Of a stretch of DNA of 64,000 bases, positions 51,666-61,286 are shown piece after piece. A program made the position numbers and the translations under genes. Source of the stretch: Lysobacter spongiicola DSM 21749 (GTDB taxonomy: Bacteria; Pseudomonadota; Gammaproteobacteria; Xanthomonadales; Xanthomonadaceae); assembly GCF_900167055.1 (NCBI RefSeq), contig NZ_FUXP01000005.1, forward strand, positions 119,003-183,002, read 5' to 3'. Positions within the stretch are counted from its first letter, which is position 1; every line of letters starts with the position of its first letter. The notes beneath the pieces are model-generated. The model ran no database searches, was not told the DNA's origin, and saw nothing but the letters and a program-made list of their open reading frames with translations.

Positions 51666-52646
51666 CTAGGCCGCCTTGCTCCGCTTCTTGGCGGCTTTCT
51701 TGGTCGCCTTCTTGGCGGTCTTCTTCGACGCCTTGGAAGCGCTGCTCTTCTTGGCCGCCTTCTTCGTGGCCTTCTCCGCCTTGGCCTTGCCCTTCTTGCC
51801 GCCGGATCCCTCGTCCGGTTCCGCGGCGTCCTTCCTGGCGGGGGTGCGCTTCTTCTTGTCGATGCTCTGCTGCAGCAGCTCCATGAAGTCGACGACGTTG
51901 GTCGCCGCGTGGTCCTGCACCTCCGGCTCCTCTTCGCCCGGCCTGACCACGCCGGTGTCCTTCATGCGCTTGGTGATGACGTCCTGCAGGCGCTGGCGGA
52001 ACTCGTTCTGGTACTGCGAGGGATCCCACTCCCCGGACATGGTCTGGATCAGTTGCTCGGAGAACTCGAGCTCTTTCGGTGTGATGCGGTAGTCGGTGCT
52101 CTTGCCCTCGGGGATCCGGTACTCCTCGATGTCCACCAGCTCCTGCGGGTAGCGCATCATCATCAGCAGCAGCGCGTTGTCCTTGGGCATGACCGCGCAC
52201 AGGCTCTCCCGGGTGCGAATGACCACCCGCGCGATTCCGATCCTGCCGGTCTTCGCCAATGCCTCTCGCAGCAGCACATAGCCCTTCTCCGCCTTCTTGG
52301 CCGGCACCAGGACGTAGGGCTTCTCGAAGTAGCGCGGGTCGATCTCCTCGACGTCGACGAAGGCTTCCACCTCGATGGCGTCATGGCTTTCCGGCGCGGC
52401 GGACTTGATGTCGTCGGGATCGAGCACGACGTAGCTGCCCTTGTCGTATTCGAACGCCTTGACGATGTCCTTCCAGGCCACTTCCTCGCCGGTTTCGGAG
52501 TTCACCCGCTCGTAGCGGATCGGCTGGTTGTTGCGCGAGTCCAGCATGCGGAAGGAGATGTCGGTCTTGCGCTCTCCCGACATCAGCGACACCGGGATGT
52601 TGAGCAGGCCGAACGACAGGGTTCCGGACCAGATGGGGCGTGCCAT
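51666..52646 (-). CDS. ku: Ku protein for non-homologous end joining
   Basis: 326-aa DNA-end-binding homodimer. The core (1-255) has ARPIWSGTLSFGLLNIPVSL, RMLDSRNNQPIRYERVN and the block EEIDPRYFEKPYVLVP. The C-terminal 70 residues are a Lys/Ala-rich tail (KKAAKKSSASKASKKTAKK), as in other bacterial Ku proteins, expected to bind DNA nonspecifically. The start was taken at MARPIWSG. First gene of the ku-Pol operon. Confidence 0.95.
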   Translation of the reverse strand: MARPIWSGTLSFGLLNIPVSLMSGERKTDISFRMLDSRNNQPIRYERVNSETGEEVAWKDIVKAFEYDKGSYVVLDPDDIKSAAPESHDAIEVEAFVDVEEIDPRYFEKPYVLVPAKKAEKGYVLLREALAKTGRIGIARVVIRTRESLCAVMPKDNALLLMMMRYPQELVDIEEYRIPEGKSTDYRITPKELEFSEQLIQTMSGEWDPSQYQNEFRQRLQDVITKRMKDTGVVRPGEEEPEVQDHAATNVVDFMELLQQSIDKKKRTPARKDAAEPDEGSGGKKGKAKAEKATKKAAKKSSASKASKKTAKKATKKAAKKRSKAA

Positions 52647-52785
52647 GCAGCGGCTCCTGCGGCGGGATGCCATGCGGGCCGTCGAGTATCGAAAGCCCCG
52701 CGTGACGCGCATGTCGAGCGGCGTTCACCGCCACTTGCCGCCATGGGGGCTAGCGTCGGCCCCAGTTCCGTTGCAGGGAGACGCC

Positions 52786-53139
52786 ATGACCGCCAATGCC
52801 AACCGTGTCTACACGGATGCCGAAGGGATCGCACGCCTCAAGCGCACCATCGAGCTGCTGCCCAACGATGCCCATGTCGAGCTGGAGATGGAGAACGGCG
52901 AGCAGGTGCTCGGCATCGTGTCGGCACGGCCGATGACCCAGGTCTTCATCGATCCGAAGGGGATCGAAGGTACCAATGCAGTGCTGCGACTGGTGGATCC
53001 GGCGATGGACCAGCCCGAGCGCGCCGGCTGGCGCGAAGTCTGGGTCGGCGACATCCGGGCAGTTCGACGGCTGGATCCCGACCGCCAGCTGGGGGAAGCG
53101 GCTGCACCCGCACCGGGCGGCGCCCCGTCCAAAAACTAG
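52786..53139 (+). CDS. DUF3247 family protein
   Basis: 117-aa soluble protein of the Xanthomonadaceae-type DUF3247 family: NRVYTDAEGIARLKRTIELL, HVELEMENGEQVLGIVSARP and TNAVLRLVDPAMD. The fold is reminiscent of small beta-barrels, but no function is known. Ribosome binding site CAGGGAG supports the ATG at 52786. It is followed by a strong terminator and is divergent from ku. Confidence 0.82.
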   Translation: MTANANRVYTDAEGIARLKRTIELLPNDAHVELEMENGEQVLGIVSARPMTQVFIDPKGIEGTNAVLRLVDPAMDQPERAGWREVWVGDIRAVRRLDPDRQLGEAAAPAPGGAPSKN

Positions 53140-53175
53140 TTGCCGCTGATCCGCAGCGCCAGCGACAGGCAAAAG

Positions 53176-53201
53176 AAAAGCCCGGCCGGAGCCGGGCTTT
53201 T
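53176..53201. terminator. Bidirectional terminator between the DUF3247 gene and the cold-shock gene
   Basis: An 11-bp stem AAAAGCCCGGC / GCCGGGCTTTT with loop CGGA, flanked by A-rich and T-rich runs. It serves both convergent genes. Confidence 0.9.
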
Positions 53202-53246
53202 CTGGATCACGTTGCGACCGCCGAAGCGGCGCCGACGTTCGATGCC

Positions 53247-53456
53247 TTACAGCGCTTCGACGGCGTCAGCCTGCAGGCCCTTCTGGCCCTGGGTGACGGT
53301 GAAGCTGACCTTCTGGCCTTCCTGCAGGGACTTGAAGCCCTGGCCCTGGATGGCGCGGAAGTGAACGAACACGTCCTCGCCATTCTCGCGGGAAATGAAG
53401 CCGAAGCCCTTGGCATCGTTGAACCACTTGACGGTACCGGTTTCACGGTTCGACAT
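53247..53456 (-). CDS. CspA-family cold-shock protein
   Basis: 69-aa single cold-shock domain that binds single-stranded RNA and DNA. RNP1 KGFGFI and RNP2 VFVHF are intact, with [20 protein letters not shown] at the start. AAGGAG precedes the ATG by 7 nt. The roughly 150 nt upstream on the minus strand probably form a structured 5' leader, common for csp genes; no cold box was recognised with confidence. Many paralogues exist in such genomes, so no number is given. Confidence 0.94.
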   Translation of the reverse strand: MSNRETGTVKWFNDAKGFGFISRENGEDVFVHFRAIQGQGFKSLQEGQKVSFTVTQGQKGLQADAVEAL

Positions 53457-53726
53457 TTTCTTGCTCCTTGGAACTAGTTATCTGAAATACCGCATGTGCG
53501 GCGATGTGCTGTTTGCAAGGAGTAAGCGAGGTGCAACGATGTCACGGATCAGGGATCTACGTCATCGGGCCACGATTCACGGTGACCCTTGGCAAGCAGC
53601 AAGGCGAACCCTAGCCCCATGCCGGCGGGATTGCAACAAGCGGCTTCACCCGGCGCCTCTCCCGTTCAGCCGGGGACGCCGGGTATCCTTGCCGCTTCCC
53701 GCCGCGACCGACACCGGACCAGCACG

Positions 53727-53978
53727 ATGACCGACACCCCACCCGACCGCCTCGCCACCGATCCGCGCAGCCCCCACCACGACCCGGCCCTGCTGGAACG
53801 TGGCATCGGCATCCGGTTCAACGGCGAGGAGCGCACCAACGTGGAGGAGTACTGCGTCAGCGAAGGCTGGGTCAGAGTCGCCGTAGGCCGCGCCCTGGAC
53901 CGCCGCGGCAACCCGATGACCATGAAGGTCAAGGGCAAGGTCGAGCCGTACTTCCTCGATACCGCCGACCGCGGGTAA
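53727..53978 (+). CDS. DUF3297 family protein
   Basis: 83-aa protein of the DUF3297 family: DTPPDRLATDPRSPHHDPAL, LERGIGIRFNGEERTNVEEY and CVSEGWVRVAVGRALDRRGN, ending VKGKVEPYF. The family is short, highly conserved and of unknown function; the glutamylation-like tight sequence conservation suggests an interaction role (inference). The 270-nt gap between the csp gene and this gene holds the csp leader and its own promoter; a TATCCT near 53685 could be its -10. Confidence 0.85.
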   Translation: MTDTPPDRLATDPRSPHHDPALLERGIGIRFNGEERTNVEEYCVSEGWVRVAVGRALDRRGNPMTMKVKGKVEPYFLDTADRG

Positions 53979-54045
53979 CCGGCTCCGGCCGCTGCCCGCG
54001 CCCTCCAGTGCTCCGCGCAGGCGGCGCCTTCCTGCGCCGACACCG

Positions 54046-55650
54046 ATGACTCCCAGAACTCCACCGCTCCACCACTCCAACCCGTCGACCACCCAGCCTC
54101 CCGCAGCCGCCCTGCCCGACGACGACGCCGCGTTGTTGGCGCGCATGCGCGCGGCGGCGGAGTTGCTTGAACTGGTCAGCGCCGACCATTCAGTGCTGGA
54201 CGCCCTGCCGAAGCCGGACCGTGAGCGCCTGCAGCGCGCCGTCGCGGGCGCCTACCATCCCGACCGGCAGGCGCGGCGGCTCCGACAGAAGGCGGCCAAG
54301 AAGGAACAGCACGCCGCGCGGGTCAGCCGCGAGGAAGAACGCCTGAACCAGACCGGGATCCGCGAGCTGCGGCGCAAGCCGGTATTCACCACGCCCAACT
54401 ATTTCCCGCCGCAAGACTTCAAGCCTCGCGACCTGGACGCCGACCAGCCTCTGCACGCCGAAGTGATCGAGCCGCAGCACTGCTACGTGTGCAAGAAGAA
54501 GTACACCTCGATCCACCACTTCTACGACCAGTTGTGCCCAGCGTGCGCCGACTTCAACTTCCGCAAGCGCACCGAACTGGCCGACCTGCGTGGCCGGACC
54601 GCGCTCTTGACCGGCGGTCGGGTCAAGATCGGCTACCAGGCTGGCCTGAAGCTGTTGCGCGCCGGCGCCGAGCTGATCGTCACCACCCGCTTCCCGCGCG
54701 ACTCCGCCGCGCGCTACGCCGCCGAGCCGGATTTCGCCGAATGGGGCCACAGGCTGGAGGTGTTCGGGCTCGACCTGCGCCACACCCCGAGCGTCGAGGC
54801 GTTCTGCAGCGAGCTGCTGAAGACCCGTTCGCGGCTCGACTTCATCATCAACAACGCCTGCCAGACCGTGCGTCGCCCGCCGGATTTCTATGCCCACATG
54901 ATGGATGGCGAGACCGCGGCGCTGGCCGACATGCCGGCACAGGTGCGTGGCCTGCTCGGCAACTACGAAGGCCTGCGCAATGCATCGATGCTGCCCGGCG
55001 ACGGCGACGCGCTGGCCACGACAGGCACCGGCCACGCCCCCGGACTCACCCGCGCGGCCGAGCTGTCGCAGATGCCATTGCTTCCCGAGGAGTTGCTGTC
55101 GCAGCGGCATCTTTTCCCCGAAGGCCGGCTCGACCAGGACCTGCAGCAAGTCGACCTGCGCGAGAAGAACTCGTGGCGCCTGCGGATGGCCGAGGTGCCG
55201 TCGGTCGAGTTGCTGGAGGTGCAGCTGGTCAACGCGATCGCGCCGTACATCATCAACGCCCGGCTGAAGCCGCTGATGCTGCGCACGCCCGGCCGCGACA
55301 AGCACATCGTCAACGTGTCGGCGGTGGAGGGCCAGTTCTACCGCAACTTCAAGACCACCCGGCACCCGCACACCAACATGGCCAAGGCGGCGCTCAACAT
55401 GATGACGCGCACCGCGGCGGCCGATTACCACGGCGACGGCATCCATATGAACAGCGTCGACACCGGCTGGGTGACCGACGAGGATCCGGCCGGCCTGGCC
55501 GCGCGCAAGGTGGTGGAGGAGCGTTTCCATCCGCCGCTGGACATCGTCGACGGCGCTGCGCGGATCGTCGATCCGATCATCGACGGCATCAATACCGGCG
55601 AGCACGTGTGGGGCCAGTTCCTCAAGGACTACAAGCCGACGGACTGGTGA
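54046..55650 (+). CDS. SDR-type protein with N-terminal zinc finger and lost catalytic tyrosine
   Basis: 534-aa protein with three parts. Residues about 1-140 are charged and helical. Residues 146-167 hold a CYVC ... CPAC zinc-ribbon motif (Cys146, 149, 164, 167). From about 180 a Rossmann SDR fold follows with TGGRVKIGYQAG and FIINNAC. About 110 extra residues (280-390) are inserted before the catalytic segment. Ser425 is present, but the Tyr of the YxxxK motif is Thr443 before Lys447 (TNMAK). It is probably not a standard oxidoreductase. The true start may be the GTG or ATG slightly downstream; 54046 is the first ATG. Confidence 0.8.
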   Translation: MTPRTPPLHHSNPSTTQPPAAALPDDDAALLARMRAAAELLELVSADHSVLDALPKPDRERLQRAVAGAYHPDRQARRLRQKAAKKEQHAARVSREEERLNQTGIRELRRKPVFTTPNYFPPQDFKPRDLDADQPLHAEVIEPQHCYVCKKKYTSIHHFYDQLCPACADFNFRKRTELADLRGRTALLTGGRVKIGYQAGLKLLRAGAELIVTTRFPRDSAARYAAEPDFAEWGHRLEVFGLDLRHTPSVEAFCSELLKTRSRLDFIINNACQTVRRPPDFYAHMMDGETAALADMPAQVRGLLGNYEGLRNASMLPGDGDALATTGTGHAPGLTRAAELSQMPLLPEELLSQRHLFPEGRLDQDLQQVDLREKNSWRLRMAEVPSVELLEVQLVNAIAPYIINARLKPLMLRTPGRDKHIVNVSAVEGQFYRNFKTTRHPHTNMAKAALNMMTRTAAADYHGDGIHMNSVDTGWVTDEDPAGLAARKVVEERFHPPLDIVDGAARIVDPIIDGINTGEHVWGQFLKDYKPTDW

Positions 55651-55789
55651 TGCTCCCGACCGACGGCGTCGATCGCGGCGCCGGCGTTCCCTCCTCACGC
55701 GGAGACCATCTTTTATTCGCCGGGGTTTAACCGCCGCGGCGGATAGTGGGGCGTGTTCGCATCTGCGATCGCAGCCAGGAGACCCCCAC

Positions 55790-56689
55790 ATGTTCGCCCA
55801 CAACAAGCGCCTGCAGTATTCCGTCCACGTCGCCGGCCCCAACCCCGCGCTCGCCAACCTCATGCTCGAGCAGTTCGGGGGTCCACAGGGCGAGCTGGCC
55901 GCGGCGATGCGCTATTTCACCCAGGCCCTGGCCGAGGACGACCCCGGGCGAAAGGACATGCTGCTGGACATCGCCACCGAGGAGTTGAGCCACCTGGAGG
56001 TGATCGGCACCATCGTTGGCATGCTCAACAAGGGCGCCAAGGGCGAGCTGGCCGAGGCCGTCGAGAGCGAGGCGGAGCTGTTCCGCAAGCTGCAGGGCGC
56101 GGGCAACGATTCCCACGTGACCCAGGTGCTGTACGGCGGCGGGCCCTGCCTAACCAACTCCGGCGGCCAGCTCTGGACGGCGGGCTACATCGACAGCATC
56201 GGCGAGCCGACTGCCGACCTGCGCTCCAACATCGCCGCCGAGGCACGCGCCAAGATCGTCTACGAACGCCTGATCAACCTGACCGACGATCCCGGCGTGA
56301 AGGATGCGCTGGGTTTCCTGATGACCCGCGAGATCGCCCACCAGCAGTCCTTCGAGAAGGCGCTGTACTCGATGGAGCCGAACTTCCCGCCGGGCAAGCT
56401 GCCGGGCAAGCCGGAGTTCGCCAACACCTACGTCAACACGTCCCAGGGCGACGGCGACATGCGCGGCTCGTGGAACAGCGACGAGAACTTCAAGTACGTC
56501 ACCGATCGCGAGCAGCACCTGGCGATGGACGGCGGCGACGGCCTCTCCTCGGTGAAGCTGTCATCCGGCCAGGTCGAAACCCTCAAGCAGATGGCGGCGC
56601 GCACGAAGTCCGATCCGAAGGCGGACCCGACGACCGGCGCCGATCTGGGTGCCGCCGGCGCGGGCACCGCGAAGAAAAAGAAGCACTGA
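55790..56689 (+). CDS. Manganese catalase
   Basis: 299-aa non-haem catalase with a dimanganese centre, converting hydrogen peroxide to water and oxygen. Ligands are Glu35, Glu65 and His68 (TEELSHLE), Glu151 ([11 protein letters not shown]) and His184 ([11 protein letters not shown]), spaced as in the Lactobacillus enzyme. The last 30 residues are Lys-rich. The upstream 139 nt contain a perfect palindrome CCGCCGCGGCGG (55731-55742) near the promoter. A ZIP metal transporter gene converges on it. Confidence 0.93.
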   Translation: MFAHNKRLQYSVHVAGPNPALANLMLEQFGGPQGELAAAMRYFTQALAEDDPGRKDMLLDIATEELSHLEVIGTIVGMLNKGAKGELAEAVESEAELFRKLQGAGNDSHVTQVLYGGGPCLTNSGGQLWTAGYIDSIGEPTADLRSNIAAEARAKIVYERLINLTDDPGVKDALGFLMTREIAHQQSFEKALYSMEPNFPPGKLPGKPEFANTYVNTSQGDGDMRGSWNSDENFKYVTDREQHLAMDGGDGLSSVKLSSGQVETLKQMAARTKSDPKADPTTGADLGAAGAGTAKKKKH

Positions 56690-56719
56690 GCCATGGATGT
56701 CCCGGTGCGGCGCCGGCCA

Positions 56720-57523
56720 TCAGGCCAGCGCCGTATCCAGCAGCATCATCAGCACGAAACCGATCATCAGCCCGGTGGTGGCGTACTTCTCATGCCCCTG
56801 CCGATGCGACTCGGGAATGATCTCGTGGCTGACCACGAACAGCATCGCGCCAGCCGCGAACCCCAGCCCTACCGGCAACAGCAGCGGCAGTGCGACCACG
56901 AGCCCCGCTCCCGCCACCGCACCGACCGGTTCGACCAGTCCCGACGCCATGCCCACCAGCACGGCGCGCAGGCGGGGCACGCCAGCCGCCACCAGTGCCA
57001 TCGCCACCACCAGCCCTTCCGGGATGTCCTGCAGGGCGATGCCGGTTGCCAGCGCATGGCCCCGGCCGATGTCGGTCGCATACGCGGTGCCGATCGCCAG
57101 CCCCTCGGGCAGGTTGTGCAGGGCGATGGCGAAGACGAACAGCCAGGTCCGACGCAGGCGACCGGGCACCGCGCCTTCCGGTCCCTTGACGAAGTGCTCG
57201 TGCGGGACCGCGCGATCGAGCAGCATGATCATCGCGCCGCCCACCAGCACCGCCAGTCCGACCACGATGCCCGCCTCCCAGCTGCCGGCGCCCTGCTCAC
57301 GGGCGGCATCCAGCCCCGGCAGGATCAGCGAGAACGCGCTGGCGGCCAGCATCACGCCGGCGCCGAACCCGAGCAGGGCATCCTGCAGGCGCGGGCCCAC
57401 GCCACGCGCGAACCACGCGGGGATGGTACCCACCGCCGTCGCGGCGGCGGCGACGGATCCGCCGATCAGGGCCGCCAGCACCGGCCCCATCACGGCCGGC
57501 GCATCAACCGCGGGTATGGCCAT
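56720..57523 (-). CDS. ZIP-family metal transporter (ZupT/GufA type)
   Basis: 267-aa inner-membrane divalent-metal transporter with eight helices. The helix 4 and 5 signatures are [16 protein letters not shown] and [17 protein letters not shown], each with the metal-binding His/Asn-Pro-Glu-Gly. [20 protein letters not shown] is the last conserved block. Zinc, manganese and iron are plausible substrates. Its position next to a manganese catalase hints at manganese uptake (inference). Confidence 0.9.
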   Translation of the reverse strand: MAIPAVDAPAVMGPVLAALIGGSVAAAATAVGTIPAWFARGVGPRLQDALLGFGAGVMLAASAFSLILPGLDAAREQGAGSWEAGIVVGLAVLVGGAMIMLLDRAVPHEHFVKGPEGAVPGRLRRTWLFVFAIALHNLPEGLAIGTAYATDIGRGHALATGIALQDIPEGLVVAMALVAAGVPRLRAVLVGMASGLVEPVGAVAGAGLVVALPLLLPVGLGFAAGAMLFVVSHEIIPESHRQGHEKYATTGLMIGFVLMMLLDTALA

Positions 57524-57617
57524 CGTCGCTCGGCATCATCGGGGGCTTCCGCTGCAGGTTCGCTCGCCACCATGCTGGCGAACGCGTGCCGGGCGCGTCA
57601 ACGGCGCCTGCCGGTCA

Positions 57618-58375
57618 TTACGACTTGAGTTTCCAACCCGTCCTGAAGATCCACCACACCGCCGCGACGCAGGCCAGCAGGAAGCCGATGATCGCGGCCA
57701 GGCTGATCCCGACATTGACGTCCGAGACCCCGTAGAAGCTCCAGCGGAACCCGCTGATCAGGTACACGACCGGATTGAACAGGGTGATCTTCTGCCACAC
57801 CGGCGGCAGCATGTTGATCGAGTAGAACGCGCCGCCGAGGAAGGTCAGCGGGGTGACGATCATCAGCGGGATCACCTGCAGCTTCTGGAAGTCGTCCGCC
57901 CACAGCCCGATGATGAAGCCGAACAGGCTGAAGGTGACCGCGGTCAGCACCAGGAAGCACAGCATCCAGACCGGGTGGGCGATCTCGTAGGGCACGAACA
58001 CCCGCGCCGTCACCAGGATCAGCAGCCCCAGGATGAGCGACTTGGTCGCCGCCGCGCCGACGTAGCCGATGATCACCTCCAGGTACGACACCGGCGCCGA
58101 CAGCAGCTCGTAGATGGTCCCGGCCCACTTGGGCATGTAGATGCCGAAGGACGCGTTGGAGATGCTCTCGTTGAGCAGCGACAGCATGATCAGGCCGGGG
58201 ATGATGAAGGCGCCGTAGCTGACGCCGTCGATGTCGCCCATGCGCGAACCGATCGCCGCGCCGAACACCACGAAGTACAGCGAGGTCGACAGCACCGGCG
58301 AGGCGATCGACTGGGTGATGGTGCGGAAGGTACGGGCCATCTCGAACCGGTAGATGGCGCGGATCGCATGCACGT

Positions 58376-58379
<4 letters not shown>
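57618..58379 (-). CDS. ABC-2 type exporter permease
   Basis: 253-aa six-helix permease of the ABC-2 family (NodJ/YadH group). Signatures are the N-terminal [20 protein letters not shown], the block [20 protein letters not shown] and [20 protein letters not shown]. It overlaps the ATPase gene by 4 bases (ATGA), forming a two-gene operon. The substrate is unknown; YadGH-type systems are widespread in Proteobacteria. Confidence 0.92.
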
Positions 58380-59350
<971 letters not shown>

Positions 59351-59406
59351 CGCACTTCTCCTGGCCGGTGGACCCGCGACCCCGCTAGAGTGCAGGCGGC
59401 GCCGCA

Positions 59407-59470
59407 GGGGGCCAAGCCCCCGGGCCGGGGAAGCACCGTCCCGCAAGCGGGACAGCCGCGTTTTTCCGTT
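59407..59470 (+). ncRNA. Candidate structured leader with terminator-like hairpin
   Basis: Two adjacent hairpins, GGGGGC-CAA-GCCCCC (59407-59421) and GTCCCGC-AA-GCGGGAC (59438-59453), are followed by AGCCGCG and two runs of five T. It lies upstream of the small gene at 59558 on the same strand and downstream of no gene on that strand, so it could be a leader attenuator or a short RNA. Unrecognised class. Confidence 0.3.
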
Positions 59471-59557
59471 TTTGGCCGCAAGCGCGCATAGTGGGGGCGG
59501 CGCGCCGCCCGGCGACGCCCGACGCAACCGGGGTGACGCCGCCTCACGGGAACATGC

Positions 59558-59791
59558 ATGGCAGTCAAGAAGACAAGCGCAAAGGGAAAGGCCCGCGGTA
59601 CGCCGGCCGGTGGAGGCAACCTCCACAAACACTTCGAGAGCGAACGCATCTCTGACGACATCGCCGCTTTCGAGAAAGCCGGTGGCAAGGTGGAGAAACT
59701 GGGCGTGACCCGGGTGCTGCAGAAGATCACGCCCGACCCCGAAGCCGAAAAGCCGGCCAAGGCCGCCAAAGCACCTGCCCGCAAGCGCTGA
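59558..59791 (+). CDS. Small basic hypothetical protein
   Basis: 77-aa protein, Lys/Ala-rich at both ends ([15 protein letters not shown] and AAKAPARKR), with a central segment [20 protein letters not shown]. The AFxxxGGKV core recalls the conserved part of the RNA polymerase-associated protein SutA of Pseudomonas, but the acidic N-terminus of SutA is missing, so this is only a resemblance. Predicted soluble and partly disordered. It converges on the HD-domain gene after 18 nt. Confidence 0.6.
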   Translation: MAVKKTSAKGKARGTPAGGGNLHKHFESERISDDIAAFEKAGGKVEKLGVTRVLQKITPDPEAEKPAKAAKAPARKR

Positions 59792-59809
59792 AACGGAACT
59801 CCGGCCGGC

Positions 59810-61132
59810 TCAGGTACGCCTGGGCCGGGCCATCGGCGGGGTGCGTTTGTCCCACAATTCGCCCGCACTGGAAACCAGTGCCTGGTATTTGTTGGGCGGC
59901 ACGGTCTCGGTAATCGCGTAGGCGGGCGTCGAGGTATCCCGCTGCGCCGCGATCGCGGCCAGCGTGCCGTTGGCGTTGATCAACCGGGCCACTACCGGCT
60001 TTGCCGCATCGCGACCACGGTGCAGGACCACCCCGACCTCGCCATTGGCCAGGCGCACCGGGGTACCCGGGGGGAACACGCCGATCTCGCGGATCAGGAG
60101 GGTGGCGAGTGCCTCGTCCACCGCTTTGCCACGCTCCATGAACAGGTTGCGCAGGGCATGCCGCGCGTGGATCGCCTCGCGATAGGCCCGCGGCCGCACC
60201 ATCGCCGAATAGATGTCCACGATCGCCAGCGTCCGCGCACCGGCGGTGATGGCGTCGGCGGTCAACCGGTTGGGGTAGCCACTGCCATCCAACCGCTCGT
60301 GGTGGTGCAGCACCGCCTCGAGCCAGACCGGATCATCCACCCCCGCGTTCTGCAGCAGCTCGACGCCCGCCTGGGGGTGGCCATCGATCACCAGGCGCTG
60401 CGCCACCGTCAGCCCACCGGGCTGCTGGTTCAACTCCGCCACGATGGGACCAAGCGCCACGTCGAATGTCAGGGCCGCGGCGACCACCGAGATGCTCTCC
60501 TCCTCGTCCCATTGCCGGGCCTGCAGCAGCACCTGGCACAGGATGGCGGCGTGCATCAGGCGCGCGCTCTGGTCGTCTTCCCCCACCTCCAATTGCATGG
60601 CGGCCAGGGCGGCGTCCTGGTCCCTCGCCACCAGTACCTGCAGGCGCATCGCCAGGTCGCGCACACGCTCGTCGAAGCCATGGAACGGGCAATCCAGCAG
60701 CTCGGCATGGAGGGCCTGCAGCACACGCCGCAGTTGCTGGATGGCCGGGAATACCGGGGGATGGGATGGCAATGGCTCCAAGGGCGCTTCCGGCTCCGCC
60801 TCGTCATCCAGCTGTTCTTCTTCTCCATCCGCGGCGTCTTCGGGCTCGCTTATGGCATCCGCCTCGGGCGCCGCGTTCTCGGTTTCGGCCCTGGCGGGTG
60901 GCTCGACACCCCCGGACGGCGCTATTCCTTCGCCCTTGCCGATAGCCGGCAGCAGCGTGCCACCGCTGGTGGAGGTTTCCGGCACGACCATGCCGCGCTC
61001 GAGCAGGATGTCGAGGTGGGCCTGGCAGGCCACCACCATGCCCTGGACGAACAGGAGCTTGCCCGCGCCGTCATAGACCGACCAGGCCAGCGGCGCGCCG
61101 AGCTCGACTTCGTCAGCTTTGACCGGTCTCAC
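59810..61132 (-). CDS. HD-GYP-like protein with degenerate HD motif
   Basis: Protein of 440 aa from the preferred GTG start (VRPVKADEVELGAPL), which has GGAGG five nt upstream. An in-frame GTG at 61195 would add 21 residues. The N-terminal domain (about 1-60) and acidic linker (about 90-130, EDAADGEEEQLDDEAEPEA) precede an HD-GYP-like domain. The GYP half HHHERLDGSGYP and the GHPQAGVELL block are intact. The canonical HD is TFD (ALTFDVALGP), losing the first metal-binding His, and the Lys after it is also gone. Probably binds, but may not hydrolyse, cyclic di-GMP. Confidence 0.8.
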   Translation of the reverse strand: MRPVKADEVELGAPLAWSVYDGAGKLLFVQGMVVACQAHLDILLERGMVVPETSTSGGTLLPAIGKGEGIAPSGGVEPPARAETENAAPEADAISEPEDAADGEEEQLDDEAEPEAPLEPLPSHPPVFPAIQQLRRVLQALHAELLDCPFHGFDERVRDLAMRLQVLVARDQDAALAAMQLEVGEDDQSARLMHAAILCQVLLQARQWDEEESISVVAAALTFDVALGPIVAELNQQPGGLTVAQRLVIDGHPQAGVELLQNAGVDDPVWLEAVLHHHERLDGSGYPNRLTADAITAGARTLAIVDIYSAMVRPRAYREAIHARHALRNLFMERGKAVDEALATLLIREIGVFPPGTPVRLANGEVGVVLHRGRDAAKPVVARLINANGTLAAIAAQRDTSTPAYAITETVPPNKYQALVSSAGELWDKRTPPMARPRRT

Positions 61133-61207
61133 GAATCCCTCCACGCAGCCACGGAAGGCCACGGTTCGAATCCGGTATCGGCGGGCCCGGCCCATCCTTG
61201 AGGCCCG

Positions 61208-61218
61208 CCCCCCCCCCC
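61208..61218. repeat. Homopolymeric C tract (11 C)
   Basis: Eleven consecutive C residues lie in the 154-nt gap between the divergent HD-domain gene and MscS-family gene. Homopolymers this long can vary by slippage or be a sequencing artefact. Confidence 0.7.
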
Positions 61219-61286
61219 GCGGCCGCTAGACAGATCGTTTACGCCGCCGCCGTCAGCATGGCGGCCATGCCTGAACGGAAGCATCC

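Noticed and set aside
55731-55742. CCGCCGCGGCGG upstream of the manganese catalase as an operator
   Set aside because: A 12-bp GC-only palindrome is easily expected by chance in such DNA and no promoter could be placed around it.
61163-61173. GGTTCGAATCC, the tRNA T-loop motif
   Set aside because: The flanking stem pairs poorly, no D-arm or anticodon arm precedes it and no CCA end follows; judged a chance match within and beside the HD-domain gene.
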